Shown piece by piece: positions 23,052 through 35,131 of a DNA stretch of 60,000 nt (positions are counted from its first letter, which is position 1; the number at the start of each line of letters is the position of its first letter). The DNA comes from Antedon mediterranea. Its lineage: Eukaryota; Echinodermata; Crinoidea; Comatulida; Antedonidae. Both the position numbers and the translations under genes were made by a program. The stretch lies in contig NC_092677.1 of the NCBI RefSeq assembly GCF_964355755.1, positions 4,967,001-5,027,000 of the forward strand, written 5' to 3'. The notes beneath the pieces are model-generated. The model had not been told where the DNA came from. It saw only the letters and a list, made by a program, of their open reading frames with translations, and did no database searches.

Positions 23052-24130
23052 GGGTGTCACGAAACCTAAGACCACGAAAGCTAAGACCCCCTAAGGCCTA
23101 AGATCACGAAAGCTAAGACCCAAGACCTAAGATTACAAATTCTAAGATATACTACAGCTTAAAAACAATACTTGTTTATCCATACATAATTTTAAACACA
23201 GTAGGTTTCATTTATTACCATAAATATAATTTAATACTACCGCAAAACATAGATAAACTCACATTATTTTCGCCCGTTGAGTAAATGTATATTTTTTCTT
23301 TACAACAAACAAACTTGACTGGTTGTTTGTTGGTATATATTTACTCCAATGTGTTGCTTCAGTGGATGTTTTTCTTACGCACCTGCCTTTCTTGTATTTT
23401 GACTCCAAATTTGTTGACTAACTTTATTCTGAATACCACACTTTAAAATTAGGACTTATAAGTACTTTCAGAAGGAGAAACACATAATAACAAATAAATA
23501 AATCCTTTAAATTGATGATTTTACAGACGTGTTTCTTTGTATACTGTAATGTAACTCCTCGAGCTCCCCATGCTCAATGTTTTTGTTTCTATGGAGCGCC
23601 AAAAGAGCAACAATAATAGTACAAGTATAAAAACGGAAAGAAAACGAAACAAAAAAACTTATCATAATTTTTAAGTTAAAATTTATTTGCCAGTATTTAT
23701 TTCTTCGTACTTGCATGATTATACTATTATCATTACAATTTTAATTTTACATTTTTCCCTCCACACTGTAGATGGACTCCACAGAGTGTTCAGCCCTCTA
23801 TATAATTTTTGCTCTTTTGACGTTCCATAGAAACAAAAACATTGAACATGGGGTAGGCCTACTTCTAGTGTGCTGTTGGCTAGTCATTTTGTGTGCGAGA
23901 AAAACGTCTGTAAAATCATCAATTTAAAAATGTATTTGTTACTTTTTATGTGATTCTTTTTCATGAAAGTGCCAATTCTAAGGTGTGGTATTCAGAATAA
24001 CTGTTGGGAGTTAAAATACAAGGCAGGTGCGAAAGATAAATATTTGTAATCTTAGGTCTTGGGTCTTAGCTTTCGTGATCTTAGGTCTTAGGGGGTCTTA
24101 GCTTTCGTGGTCTTAGGTTTCGTGACACCC
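23052..24130. mobile_element. MULE-like foldback element, copy 1
   Basis: A 1,079-bp element with terminal inverted repeats of about 85 bp, starting GGGTGTCACGAAACC and ending GGTTTCGTGACACCC. The repeats contain sub-repeats of CACGAAAGCTAAGACC. The exact 10-bp target duplication fits the Mutator superfamily (9-11 bp). No transposase is encoded; the internal frame of about 70 codons is probably chance. It is related to copy 2 (24558-25640) in the opposite internal orientation. Confidence 0.92.
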
Positions 24131-24140
24131 CATTTATCAA

Positions 24141-24547
24141 TGTTCATCTAATTGACCTTAAAAAAAAAACAGTATTTATCTATTAATATTACTACTACTA
24201 TGCCTATCCTAGCCTTACAACACTAAATCAACTAAATATTAGGCCTATAAATATTAATTAATAATAATAAGTAGGCTAGGCCTAGCTAAGTACTGTACTC
24301 ATATTTAGTAGTAGGCTTAACCTAGGCTAGGCCTGGCCTAGCACATAGTAGACTAGTAGGATTAGTAAGTATTATGTAGGCCTATAAGTACTACTTGGCA
24401 TGGCCTAGCCTACTAGGGTATATGTAGCCTAGGCTAGGTAGGCCTAGCTAGGCCCTAGTATTGCCTAAACCTAGGTAGGCCTAGGTAGGCTAGAAATAGA
24501 AGGCTTGCCAACTCACTTTACAAATTGATCTCTGACGCGTTTTAGGC
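24141..24547. other. TAGGCCTA-rich spacer between the two MULE-like elements
   Basis: Noncoding, with very dense overlapping AGGCCTA/TAGGCCTAG motifs between about 24240 and 24500. The same motif cluster occurs at about 39900-40310. Confidence 0.7.
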
Positions 24548-24557
24548 CTACTTTTTC

Positions 24558-25640
24558 GGGTGTCACGAAACCTAAGACCACGAAAGCTAAGACCCCCTAA
24601 GACCTAAGATCACGAAAGCTAAGACCCAAGACCTAAGATTACAAATATTTATCTTTCGCACCTGCCTTGTATTTTAACTCCCAACATTTATTCTGAATAC
24701 CATACCTTAGAATTAGCACTTTATGAAAAAGAATCACATAAAAAGTAACAAATACATTTTTAAATTGATGATTTTACAGACGTTTTTCTCGTACACATAC
24801 TATTTGCGAATTTCGCATGACTAGCCTATACACTACAGTTAGGCGCGCCTACATAATGTTCAATGTTTTTGTTTCTATGGAACGTCAATAGAGCAAAAAT
24901 TATATAGAGGGCTGAAAACTCTGTGGAGTCCATCTACAGTGTGGATGGAACAATGTAAAATTAAAATTGTAATAATAATAGTATAATCATGCTAGTACGA
25001 AGAAATAAATACTCGCAAATAAATTTTAATTTAAAAATCATGATAATAAGTTTTTTTGTTTCGTTTTCTTTCTGTTTTCATACTTGTACTATTATTGTTG
25101 CTCTTTTGGCGCTCCATAGAAACAAAAACATTGAGCATGAGGAGTTACAGTATACAAAGAAACACGTCTGTAAAAACATATATTTAAAGGATTTATTTAT
25201 GTGTTTTTATGTGTTTCTCCTTCTGAAAGTACTTATATAAGTCCTAATTTTAAAGTGTGATATTCAGAATAAAGTCAGTTAACAAATTTGGAGTCAAAAT
25301 ACAAGAAAGGCAGGTGCGAAAGAAAAACATCCTCTGAACCAACACAATGGAGTAAATATATACCAACAAACAACCAGTCAAGTTTGTTTGTTGTAAAGGA
25401 AAAACATTTACTCAACGGGCGAAAATAATGCGAGTTTATCTATGTTTTGCGGTAGTATTTAATTATATTTATGGTAATAAATGAAATCTACTATGTTTAA
25501 AATTATGTATGGATAAACAAGTATTGTTTTTAAGCTGTAGTATATCTTAGAATTTGCAATCTTAGGTCTTGGGTCTTAGCTTTCGTGATCTTAGGTCTTA
25601 GGGGGTCTTAGCTTTCGTGGTCTTAGGTTTCGTGACACCC
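24558..25640. mobile_element. MULE-like foldback element, copy 2
   Basis: 1,083 bp with the same GGGTGTCACGAAACC ends and about 85-bp terminal inverted repeats as copy 1. Its interior is the reverse complement of copy 1, so the pair makes a 2.6-kb near-palindrome. The flanks are CTACTTTTTC (24548-24557) and CTAGTTTTTC (25641-25650), a 10-bp target duplication with one substitution, so this insertion may be somewhat older than copy 1. Confidence 0.92.
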
Positions 25641-25650
25641 CTAGTTTTTC

Positions 25651-26174
25651 TGGCATTCTTCTACACAGATGTTTGTCTGAAATTATTGTCTTCATGCATT
25701 AATCCTTATGTTTCTGTCTGTGTATGACTTACTTCCCTTATCGTAAAGACAAGAAGGGTAAGTATTTCCATAAAGACCCTCGCTCGTCAGCCACCATTTT
25801 TTTGCCGTCGGTGTCGTCGATGAGAGATATTCCTGACTTCTGATTGGTTGACGAACGCGAACCGCGCTCGTGACGCCTCAAAAAGTTGACCAAGGTTCAA
25901 CTTTTGAAAATTCGCCTGCGAAGCCTTCGCTGCTGTCGTTTTCAACGCGTTGAAGTTGAAATTCGACTATCGTACACTGTTCGCTTGTATGTTCACACTG
26001 GAAGCGTCCGTCGCCTGCCGCGTGCGTCACTTTTAAACGCGAAATTCGCGGCTTCGCGTTCGGTGTGCACCGGCCTTTAAGGAGGATAGTGAATGAATTC
26101 AATTCAATTTGCATAAATATATAAAAACAAAAAATTATTACCTTGAATTGTGGTAACCCTAAATCAGTTGTTAG
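25651..26174. other. intron with a GC-richer patch
   Basis: About 25780-26070 is richer in CG dinucleotides (GACGAACGCGAACCGCGCTC; GCCTGCCGCGTGCGTCAC) than its surroundings and ends near GCACCGGCCTTTAAGG. It looks like a fragment of another transposon end. No gene is supported. Confidence 0.4.
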
Positions 26175-26419
26175 TAGTGAAGGGTATCAGATGGTCAACA
26201 AAGTCTGTTTTAATGATGGTCCTTGTTGTTGTAAGTGTAATGTTATTATTTTATATTTTATTAATCCTACAGCAGACTCAGAGAGACTTATAAAAGAAGA
26301 AAAGCTGGCTATGTATGTATTTCTGATTTCTATTAAAATCTTGTTTTAATTAAATTAAAAATGAAATATAAATATTTCTTAGGAGGATTGAAGTCACAAA
26401 AAAAGAAACTAAAAGATAT
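26175..26419 (+). CDS. Ig receptor gene, exons 7-9: cytoplasmic tail micro-exons
   Basis: Three short exons, 26175-26230 (phase 2-1), 26273-26312 (1-2) and 26383-26419 (2-0). They read in series SEGYQMVNKVCFNDGPCC, DSERLIKEEKLA and RIEVTKKETKRY. Acceptors are TTGTTAG, CCTACAG and TTCTTAG; donors are GTAAGT, GTATGT and a weak GTAGTA. They extend the basic juxtamembrane exon in frame. EGYQMV is a YxxV tyrosine motif that could be a signalling or sorting site, but it does not match the full ITIM consensus. The phase closure is good evidence; each exon alone would be weak. Confidence 0.5.
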
Positions 26420-26863
26420 GTAGTATTTATGATATGTTAGATTGTGTTTTTGTTTTATAATTTAAATTATTTTAAACCTTGTTTTGAAAAGTAGTACAGT
26501 AGTAGAAATAGAATTTCTATAACAGCAGTGAGCACTTCACATACATACATGATTATTGTGTTCTTTTGTAGGGTGAACTTAGAGAATGATTACAAATTGA
26601 ATTTAAGCACTTAATTATCTTATCATTTTGTTAATTCTTAAAAGTGAAATTGTTTCATTGAGTATTATAATTTTTGTGACTTATATTTTCATTCAGGTGG
26701 TATGGATTGTCAGCAAATTACTCCAAATTATTTTAAGAGTAACAAAGAATAACATGCCTTACATTTTAGTAAAAGAAATATTGTATCTACAATGTATGAA
26801 AAAACAGTAGTTATTCTATGAAACATAAAAAAAATATGCAAAATCATTCTTTTTTTCTCAAAG

Positions 26864-26908
26864 AAACGTCGTAATAAAGATGGATGTGAAGGTAAACTTT
26901 ACCATTAA

Positions 26909-26939
<31 letters not shown>

Positions 26940-27177
26940 ACTTTTATGAAAGAAATATGGCTAAAAGTGGTCTCGGCAAAAATGATAGTATCAGTGCATT
27001 ACAATTTATGAATGGAATTAACCTTCGATTAGCAATTTAACATTTGGTTGCTTCAAAATGTTTTTTTTTATCAATAATCTTCCCATACAATATGTTATTA
27101 ATTGTTGCCCTTGCATGGCAATTGTTTATGTATATTTTTTGTTTATTGTTCTATCTAGAAACAGCTTTGATTGAAAG
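26864..27177 (+). CDS. Ig receptor gene, exons 10-11: cytoplasmic tail micro-exons
   Basis: Exon 10, 26864-26891, lies between TTTTCTCAAAG and GTAAAC (phase 0-1) and reads KRRNKDGCE. Exon 11, 27159-27177, lies between TTCTATCTAG and GTAATG (phase 1-2) and reads (E)TALIE. Only phase 1 leaves exon 11 open, and that is the phase delivered by exon 10. A TTA microsatellite lies in the intron between them (about 26908-26938). These are tiny exons, so each is a prediction that RNA reads must confirm. Confidence 0.48.
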
Positions 27178-27359
27178 GTAATGATTTGTGGTATTTAAAA
27201 TTTTCTATTTCAAGCTTTGAAAGAGTACTTGACTTATCTCTTTTAAAATTTACTGGAAACAAAAGCTATGCTTAAACTTATTTACTTAATTGGTTATCCG
27301 CACTTGTATAACTTTGTCATAAGATTGAGCTGTAGATGTGCAAGAAACTTTGTTTTATG

Positions 27360-28450
27360 ATTTTAGAGTTGCGGAACGTGACTTACGCGCGTTTTTATGA
27401 ATTTCAATGATTGATCATAGATTAAAAACCAAAAGTCATTTTATATTGACACTTGGTGAAAATTTTAGTCATATCAAGGGCAACTTTCTATGGATTAAAA
27501 ATGGCATGTTTCACAAAAAGTTACGCGCGTGCGAAAAATCAATTTCTAATCAACTTTCTACGCGTTTCATGTCATTTTGAGCATGTCAAAAATTCCCACG
27601 TGTGCGCTAAAAACGTAGCGTTAAAAACATACTTTTTTCGCGTGATTTATGTTTTTCCAGCCTTTTCTAGTAATTTTACCAACTTTTAAACAATTTCGAC
27701 TTAAAATTACGTCATACGAGGACGTGGAATTGGTTAATTTGCGCGCGTTTTTGATGAAAAAGTTCAAAAATGCATCAGAATTATGCCTTTTTTTAAACAG
27801 TCATAGATTCTAAACTACATGGTGAACTCTTTTTAAATTACATATTCTGGAAGTAGATGAGTTGTAGATATCAAATCATTCATCAATATGGCTAACCGTA
27901 CATTGTGACGTCATCGTATGGCCACTCAAATATAAAATATAGGATTTTTTTCTCTTTCGTCATAGCTCATCACATTTAATAGAGCGCATCTCCACTTATC
28001 CGTATTCAATTTCCCCTCATTTTTTTGTATTGTCTAGGTCAATCAATTATCTTTCGCATAATTTACCATTTTTAAAATTGTGATGACGTCATCATAATCA
28101 AAAGCGTGAATAACTTGGGTCACTTATTTTCATCCAATTTTTTATTTCCATTAAATTTAAATATGTTATAGCTCCCTCAGAATGAAAAGTGATACTCATG
28201 ATTAAAACGTTTTCTGGAAGCTGTTGAATTGTAGATACGAATTCATGTATAAATTTTGCGCATCGGCTGTTGTGATGTCATCATATGGCCAGTTGAATTA
28301 TAAAAGTCGTATTTTCATATTTTGCGTCATAGGTCATGACATTTAAAAGATCGCGCATCCATATTTTACGTATCCAAATTTGTTCAACACGTTAATATGT
28401 TGTTGCTCAGATAATTCCCTTCCAAAATTGCTATCTACGTGTTTCATTTT
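27360..28450. repeat. diverged tandem repeat with TGACGTCATC segments
   Basis: Two units of about 360 bp can be aligned by eye (around 27840-28000 and 28200-28360). They share GAATTGTAGATA, TGTGACGTCATCGTATGGCC / TGTGATGTCATCATATGGCC and a TTTTGCGTCATAG block. Related sequence in inverse orientation lies inside the DNA transposon at about 33780-34330, so it is a dispersed family. Noncoding. Confidence 0.55.
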
Positions 28451-28929
28451 GATGTCATGTTAAAAATTGGAATAAAAGGCGGGTCCCGTTATTTTCACCT
28501 ATTCTGCACTGTATGTAGTACGTACCGGTATACAGTATATAGTGTATACTGTATATACTTATACGTGACACAAAATAAGGGGCACACTAACATTTTAATT
28601 TCCTCAGGTCACAATGGCATAATCGTTTTTCTGTGCTCAATATTCTAACATATGACATGCACGTGGCGTTTGCGGTGCGGATAATCTAACTCATCTATAG
28701 TGACGAGTTCAAATCTAGTTTACTATACTATTGCTAAGCTGAAGTTGGTTACTTTCTTTTACCTTTACATCTCCCTGCTTTTACCATGTATTATAATGTT
28801 CCTTCACTGCTACCGCTTGTCATATTTAGAATGGTTTTCTTCATTGTTTGTTTATATTCAATTAGGCAATCTATCTAAAAAAACAGCCCAAAGTGAAACA
28901 AATTGCAAACAGAGATTTTTCTTTTTTTA

Positions 28930-29918
28930 AATGGGTCACATTTGATGAGGAGATCAAAATTTGTGAGCATCATATCTCTGTCACTTATCCCGATGATATG
29001 CAAATTAGGGTGAAATTACAGAGTTATCATATCTCAAAAACTACTAGTCCGATAGAATCGATTTTTTCACTGATTTCTTCAAAATATATATATTTATATT
29101 TGCTCTAATGAAACATTTTACGAAAAAATGACCAGTACAACATTTGACTCTCATGACCTCATTTTTCAATGTTTGCATACACAATGTGACTAAAATGTCT
29201 GTAGAGACTTTATTTTTTCGTCAAATGACCCAGATATAGGTTCCTAATAGCCAGCATAGGACCGCTTTGTAATTCCCAAAATCGCATCTTTGTCACACAC
29301 CTCGAAAGTATGCAAATTAGTAGTACAAATTACATGAAATATGCAAATAAGGGGGTGAAATTACAGTCTTCCCGTATCTCAAAAACCATTAATGATAGAG
29401 AGTTGATTTTTTCATTTAAGCCTTATTCAGAATGTACATATTTATATTCGCTCTAATGAAACATTTTACCCAAAAATTATCAAAAGTATGACATTTGACC
29501 CTCGACCCTACTTCTCAATATTTGCATATAATGCAACTAAAATTAAATAAATACATGCCCTGGGTTGTGGGTCAAAGGTCAGAAATGGCATTTCCGGTCA
29601 TTTTTAACTAAAATGTCCCATTAGACTGAATATAAATGTATACCTTGTGATCAATTTGAGACCAAAATTACTTCGCTGTGACCAGTGGTTGTTGAGATTT
29701 AAGGACATATTGGTGTTTGGTCTTATGACCTTTCACCCTGACCTTTTGACCTTTCGCCACATTTTCAAAATGTGTAACCAAGCCAAAAATGGATGTTTGA
29801 CCACCCTAAACCAATTTCTGAAGTCAAATTTTCTGGACCTCAAAGTGCATACGAAAGTTGATCTATAGCTACTAGAGTATATATTTTCCTGATATATTTA
29901 CTTTTTTTTTTCTCTTAG
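28930..29918. repeat. tandem and dispersed repeats before exon 12
   Basis: 28935-29110 and 29290-29470 are diverged copies of one unit (TGAAATTACAG...TCTCAAAAAC...GCTCTAATGAAACATTTTAC). At about 29545-29880 follows a fragment closely related to the right arm of the foldback element at 11263-15188 (GTCAAAGGTCAGAAATGG to TAGCTACTAGAGTAT). No gene is seen. Confidence 0.65.
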
Positions 29919-29956
29919 ACCTAAAACTCAGTCAGGAAGAGAACCAGTTACCATAT
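29919..29956 (+). CDS. Ig receptor gene, exon 12: last tail micro-exon
   Basis: A 38-base exon between TTTTTCTCTTAG and GTAAGCTG. In the phase delivered by exon 11 it reads PKTQSGREPVTIY and leaves phase 1, exactly what the Ig exon at 46326 needs. A second frame, DLKLSQEENQLPY, is also open and resembles the KKLPY end of the later linker exons, but it would leave the wrong phase for the next exon. The 16.4-kb intron after it is almost entirely nested transposon. Confidence 0.55.
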
Positions 29957-30571
29957 GTAAGCTGATTTATATTTATGTTAGAAAGGTTTTTTTTTTAAAT
30001 ATCCTTGAGAGAATTAAGCATTCTTCAAATTTTAAAGACAGTAAAACCCCTCCTTTTGGACACCCCTATTCAGGTACACCCTTATTAGAAACTTGCCTGT
30101 AAATGAGGAGCAATATATGTTTTAACACTACGGCCAACCCTTACTACTCAGGGGACACAGTTCTATTAAGGAGACAGGGACACATTTGAGTGTGCCAAAT
30201 TCAACCCCTATTATGAAAGGGGACAATATTTTTGTTCCACCATAAAAACAACATAAAAGACCAAGTCATTATATTAATTTATATCGTTGGTAATACAAAA
30301 ATGATTATAATAATTATTCATTGTTGAAACGTTGATTGCTAAATTTTAAGTCTCCTTAATAGGGGTTCTGCTGTACAGTACACCAGTGTATGTTCCAGCT
30401 CAGATTATGAAGGAATATAAAGTAAAAGAAAGCTATAAACTCAAGACACATGTTTGATAGAGCATGAATCTAGTCATTTTCTTGGGTGCCTACAAATCAT
30501 AGTGATTTAATTTAAAGAAAGTCTGTTCAGTACTTTGTGATGGTACAGAAGGTTGTTCTATTTGTACCTTG
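29957..30571. other. proximal part of the 16-kb intron, with a small MITE
   Basis: 30036-30375 has mirrored ends (CAGTAAAACCCCTCC at left, AGGGGTTCTGCTGTAC at right, plus TTGGACACCCCTATT-type subrepeats), consistent with a small mariner-like or similar MITE. The rest shows nothing. Confidence 0.5.
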
Positions 30572-31659
30572 CTGGGGCGGATCCAGACATTTTTGAGAGG
30601 GGGGGGGGGGGTCCGCCGATAAAAGGGCACATCAGATATTGAGTATTTGAGCCACAGCCCCCCCCCCCCCCATGGTGGGGGTTGTGGCGAAGCGAATTTT
30701 GTTACAGGACACACTTAGATGGCCGGAAATGGCACTCTCGCACGCAAAATCCATGATAAATGGCACCTTTCTAGTTCGCCAGAAATGACATTTTATTAGC
30801 AGGGATAACGATGCAAAATTAAAAATTGTTATTTTTCAACAAATTTAAATCTGTTGGTATTAATATTCCAATAAAGAAAGAATTACGAAAATCTGACTTG
30901 TAGTTTTCGAAATATAGGGTCTAAAACATTGCCGAAAATGATCGTTTTTAGCCACGAACGTTGTAAACAAATTGCGCCATTTTTCGCTAAAATAATTACA
31001 TATAATTACGTTTTATAGTAATTTCTTTTATATATCAACATTGGAAATATCAATAAAATATGTTATTAAATGTTTATAAAATATATAGAGTTGTTTATTT
31101 AATGGAATTCGTACAAATTCATTGCTCTAAATTTGTGTAGTACCGTTCAGTACAGAGAGATCACGTGACTTCTTGGTACACGCGAGAGAAAACATTCCGC
31201 TGTGGGTGATTCGCGTCCACCAATCAAATAGCCAGAATCCAAAATCATTCAACCGTGAGCTCTGCCGATCGCGGGGAAGCTCAGCTTTGATTGGCTTACG
31301 ATGACATCATATCACAAAATGGTGGTTTTGTAGTTGAGCCTCACGTAATTTTCACAAATATTGTTTCAAAAATGAAATAAATGAACCTTCTTTATGGTAT
31401 GTGATTTTTCTTTAAAAGATTTGAATAATAAAGGCTTCATATCGAGAAAAAAACATTTTTTTGGCACTTATAATAAATATTTCTCAGAGAAAAAAGCACA
31501 TGGCTTGTAGAACTATATTATCTTGGCGTAGGAAGACAAACAAATCCCAGGTCATGAGAGGCTCAACTACAAAAACAAGGTTGAATAGTGTAGTAAGGAC
31601 CGTTTGATGATTTTTGAGTAAACAATCTACCGCGTATGGTCGTACCCCCACAAAAAATA

Positions 31660-32425
31660 AATCCGGGATCCCGACGGGATCCCGGCGGGATCCCGTCGGG
31701 ATCGTATAATCCCAGCGGGAAATCACAATCCCGGTGGGATTTTTTTCTCGATTGTTCGGGATTAACCGGGATTTTTTGCGAATATATCGGGATGAATGGG
31801 ATTTTCTTCTTAAAAACGGGATACGTCGGGATATTTTCCCGATTGTTCGGGATTAACCGGGATTTTTTGCGAATGTATCGGGATACGTTCATGATCAACC
31901 GGGATTTGTTTCGAATGTATCGGAATGATTGGGATTTTCTTCCGAAATCGGGATACGTTCGGGATTAACCGGGATTTTTTGCGAATGTATCGGGATACGT
32001 TCGTGATCAACCGGGATTTGTTTCGAATGTATCGGAATGATTGGGATTTTCTTCTGAAAAACGGGATACGCCGGGATTAACCGGGATTTTTTGCGAATAT
32101 ATCGGGATGTTTGGGATTTTTTTCTTAAAAACGGGATACGTTCGGGATTAACCGGGATTTTTTTTACAAATGTATCGAGATGAGTGGGATTTTCTTCTTA
32201 AAAACGGGATACGTTCGGGATTATAATTTCTTTTTTTTAACCGGGATACGTTCGGGATTAACCGGGATTTTTTGCGAATATATCGGGTTGTTTGGTATTT
32301 TTTCCTTAAAAACGGGATACGTTCGGGATTAACCGGGATTTTTTGCGATTGTATCGAATTTCTTTTTTTTAACCGGGATACGTTCGTGATTAACCGGGAT
32401 TTGTATCGGAAAAAGCGGGATTTAA
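31660..32425 (+). repeat. left subterminal array (CGGGATTAACCGGGATTTTTTGCG units)
   Basis: It starts with GGGATCCC palindromes (GGGATCCCGACGGGATCCCG) and continues with about ten diverged units built from CGGGATACGTTCGGGATT, AACCGGGATTTTTTGCGAA and TGTATCGGGAT. It mirrors the right array in theme but not base for base. The long open frames in it are repeat artefacts. Confidence 0.85.
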
Positions 32426-33196
32426 TTCCCTGTTAATAACACAATTTTGTCGATCGATTCGTCAGTATCGATGTCCATATCATTGACGATTTGGTAGCGT
32501 AAGTCAGCGTGTTATTTATTTTATGGAGAGGACCTTTTATAATAAATAATAAACAGTCAAGTTGAAGGTAAAGTATTTATTCGTGTGTTGTCATTTTGAC
32601 TACTATTTTTAGAGTTGTGTTAAACGCTTTACACTTTATTTACCTTTTTAATTTTATCGTTAAAGTTCATGCATGTATTATCTGTAACTATACTAACAAA
32701 TCATGTTGCTGTTTCTCAGCCGATAAATAAATGCATGTGCATTTAGTTTTCTTTTAGGTTTTCTTTAATATTTAACTTTGTTGTGAATAATTTACATACT
32801 TTTTATACTTGTTTATACATACATTAGAGAGAAAGCACCAAAGTGGCTTTATCCATGTTAGAGTTGACAACAATTATTTTCATTCTTGTACGGTACCGTG
32901 AACACCGCTATTCCTTACCTATATTATATGTTCTACGCATGTAAACAGCGATCAAGTTGACACTTCTCAAATCAACAAGGAAATACTATACAATTATATA
33001 TAAAAACCAAGGCAAACATTAAAATTCATGCATACAACATAACCCTCCCACTGATCACCATTAACTGATATTTTTAGTAAAACGTTTATTAACCTGTTTA
33101 CAGACAAAATATGTTTTTAAATTAAAAATTATTATACCTTTTAAATCCTAGTACAGATAAGTATGTTTTATTTTAAACGATAGACACTTATTTTAT

Positions 33197-33561
33197 AATT
33201 AACAGACCTTTTACACTAACATGTTTTTATTGTTTGAATGATGAATTAATTGTTATTTCGAAAATTATTTGTTGAGGTATTAGGCTATTGGTTACCCAGC
33301 TGATGAATGCAACGTAAGCATTCCTGTATATATTTGCATGTTCTTTCATAATATTATACAGGAGATCCGAACCAACAGTTACCTCCTAACACATAACATA
33401 AGGATCGAAACAGTCAATGCATCCTATAGGCTCTATATAAAATTTAATAATTACATGATAATGCATGGTAATAGTCAACAAATATGCATACAAATATAAT
33501 ATTAAAATAATATATCGATGCATTGCCTGTCCTGGGTTTACCCAGTTAATTTGTTTGTTTT
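33197..33561 (+). repeat. inner inverted repeat, left copy
   Basis: Nearly the exact reverse complement of 43499-43882, including GGAGATCCGAACCAACAG against CTGTTGGTTCGGATCTCC and a TATCGATGCATTGCCTGTCC segment. High identity over about 370 bp suggests homogenisation or recent rearrangement. Noncoding. Confidence 0.85.
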
Positions 33562-33779
33562 TTTATCAGTATATAGATATTTGTAAAGTTTAATAAACAG
33601 TGGCATTAAAACAAATTACATGATGCTTATAAATATACAGTAAACAGTTTCCAGACAAAAATCTGAACGCCGACTGGTGTACTAACAAAAAGATTTGATG
33701 TCTTTCAGCTGCAAAGCAACACAAAGCAAAACGAAATATCAACCCGCGTGCAATGCGCTCTTAAGCTAGTAGGCTTACT

Positions 33780-34440
33780 AAAGCGAAAAAATCCTATTTT
33801 TTAATTCGAGTGACCATATGGTGACATCAGAATATCCGGTAGATATACTTTGTACATGAATTGATATCTAACACTTATCAGCTTCCATAATATAATTTTA
33901 AAAATAGAGGGTACCAACCATCCTAAAGAGCTATAATTGATTGCAAATAGGTAGGCCTCCTATGTTTTTGCACAAATTTGCATTAAATTACCCATTATAG
34001 TTTAACGTGCACGTGCGTCGTTATTTCGCAATCAAAGTTCATCAAAAATAAATGAAATCTATAGAAGGTATGAAAACAAAAATCAATTGCAAAAACAATT
34101 TTTCTACGCTTTGTACGAACTGTGCGCACATGCAAATGTTCAAATGCTCAAAATAGCTTGAAATGTATGAGAAATTGATTAGAAATTAATTTTGCGCATT
34201 TTGAAATTTTAAATGCGTGTTTTCGTGTAATTTTGTTTGCGTAGCAAGCTATTTGTATCACGTAAAAAGTTACTCCATATTATGAAATACACTTTTGTAA
34301 CGTTTCATCGAAAAATAAGTTATGATCAACCATAAATTTCATAAAATCGCGTTAAAAAATGTTGATCTCATACAATCACAAGAAATAGAGTTAATTAGAA
34401 ACTAGTTATTATCGTGCTCAGACTTAGAACGTGATTTGAC
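33780..34440. repeat. dispersed repeat inside the transposon
   Basis: The inverse of the family at 27360-28450, recognisable by CATATGGTGACATCAG, GAATTGATATCTAAC and the GCGCACATG / AATTTTGCGCATTTTG block. It lies between the left inverted repeat and the transposase stop codon. Confidence 0.5.
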
Positions 34441-34446
34441 ACGAAT

Positions 34447-34936
34447 CTAATCGTGTTCAAGAAGGTTTGGTGGTATTGACACAAATGTATTATTCCTTAT
34501 TTTCATGAATATACATTTGTTCAAAATTTGCGAGACCGGAACAACCACGACATCGGATAACTCAACCTTAATTATATGACTGCATAGCGGCTTGGTGCTG
34601 TATACCATAAGGTCTGGATGATTGGTATCGTTGACGTTGATTGTTGAGCCCTGTCGCTTATATTTTTGAATGATGCAATGAGTTGATGACGATGTTGTGA
34701 TGAACAGTAGAATTTTACCCGGAAATTCAAAGTTGGCGACATCCTTGAATATCACACAACTATTGGCTCTCGTTTTGCTTCTTTCATGGTCTCTGCACGT
34801 ATAGATGATATTGCTTTTCTGGTATCGGTAGCATTTCCCTGTGGGCTTTAGAGCTTGTATGCCGTGATTTTCTACTTCATTTCTGGTCAGGGGAAATACT
34901 TTCCCGACTACTTTCGCTTTGTCTTGCTCGTTTTCT
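34447..34936 (-). CDS. transposase-like gene, exon 10 (last)
   Basis: A 490-base exon on the minus strand after acceptor TTTAATTGTAG, phase 2 in, ending at TAG. It reads ENEQDKAKVVGKVF, a CYRYQKSNIIYTCRDHERSK stretch and a beta-rich end (FEFPGKILLFITTSS...FVSIPPNLLEHD). This resembles the C-terminal domain that follows the catalytic core in tnp2-like animal proteins. It is phase-compatible with exon 9 but not, through exon 9, with exon 8. Confidence 0.65.
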
Positions 34937-35015
34937 CTACAATTAAATTAACAATGTATTTAATAAAGCTACATTGTAATGAATGTTCCATGCGTAGTAA
35001 AAGAATCGAACTTAC

Positions 35016-35131
35016 CGCATGTATTTCACTGTTAGTTTATTTAACAGTTGCTCCAATTTCTGTGGTGAGTTCACCCTTATTTTCTGAATTAACGCAGGCA
35101 AGGCCTTTGTCATTCCGACAGCAAATGTGAT
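35016..35131 (-). CDS. transposase-like gene, exon 9
   Basis: A 116-base exon between TGTTTTTAAAG and the strong donor GTAAGTTC. Only phase 0 is open through to this donor, giving ITFAVGMTKALPALIQKIRV and so on to KYMR, and it leaves phase 2 as exon 10 requires. Exon 8 leaves phase 1, so the two cannot be joined directly. An exon of phase 1-0 seems to be missing between 35131 and 35366. Confidence 0.55.

Noticed and set aside
24989-25240. Short hydrophobic frame shared by the two MULE-like elements (also 23507-23716)
   Set aside because: Similarity comes from the elements being copies of one another. The frame ends differ and no family resemblance is seen.
31484-32010. Pro/Arg/Asp-rich open frames at the left transposon end
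   Set aside because: They follow the GGGATCCC/CGGGATT array; unit periodicity explains the open frames.
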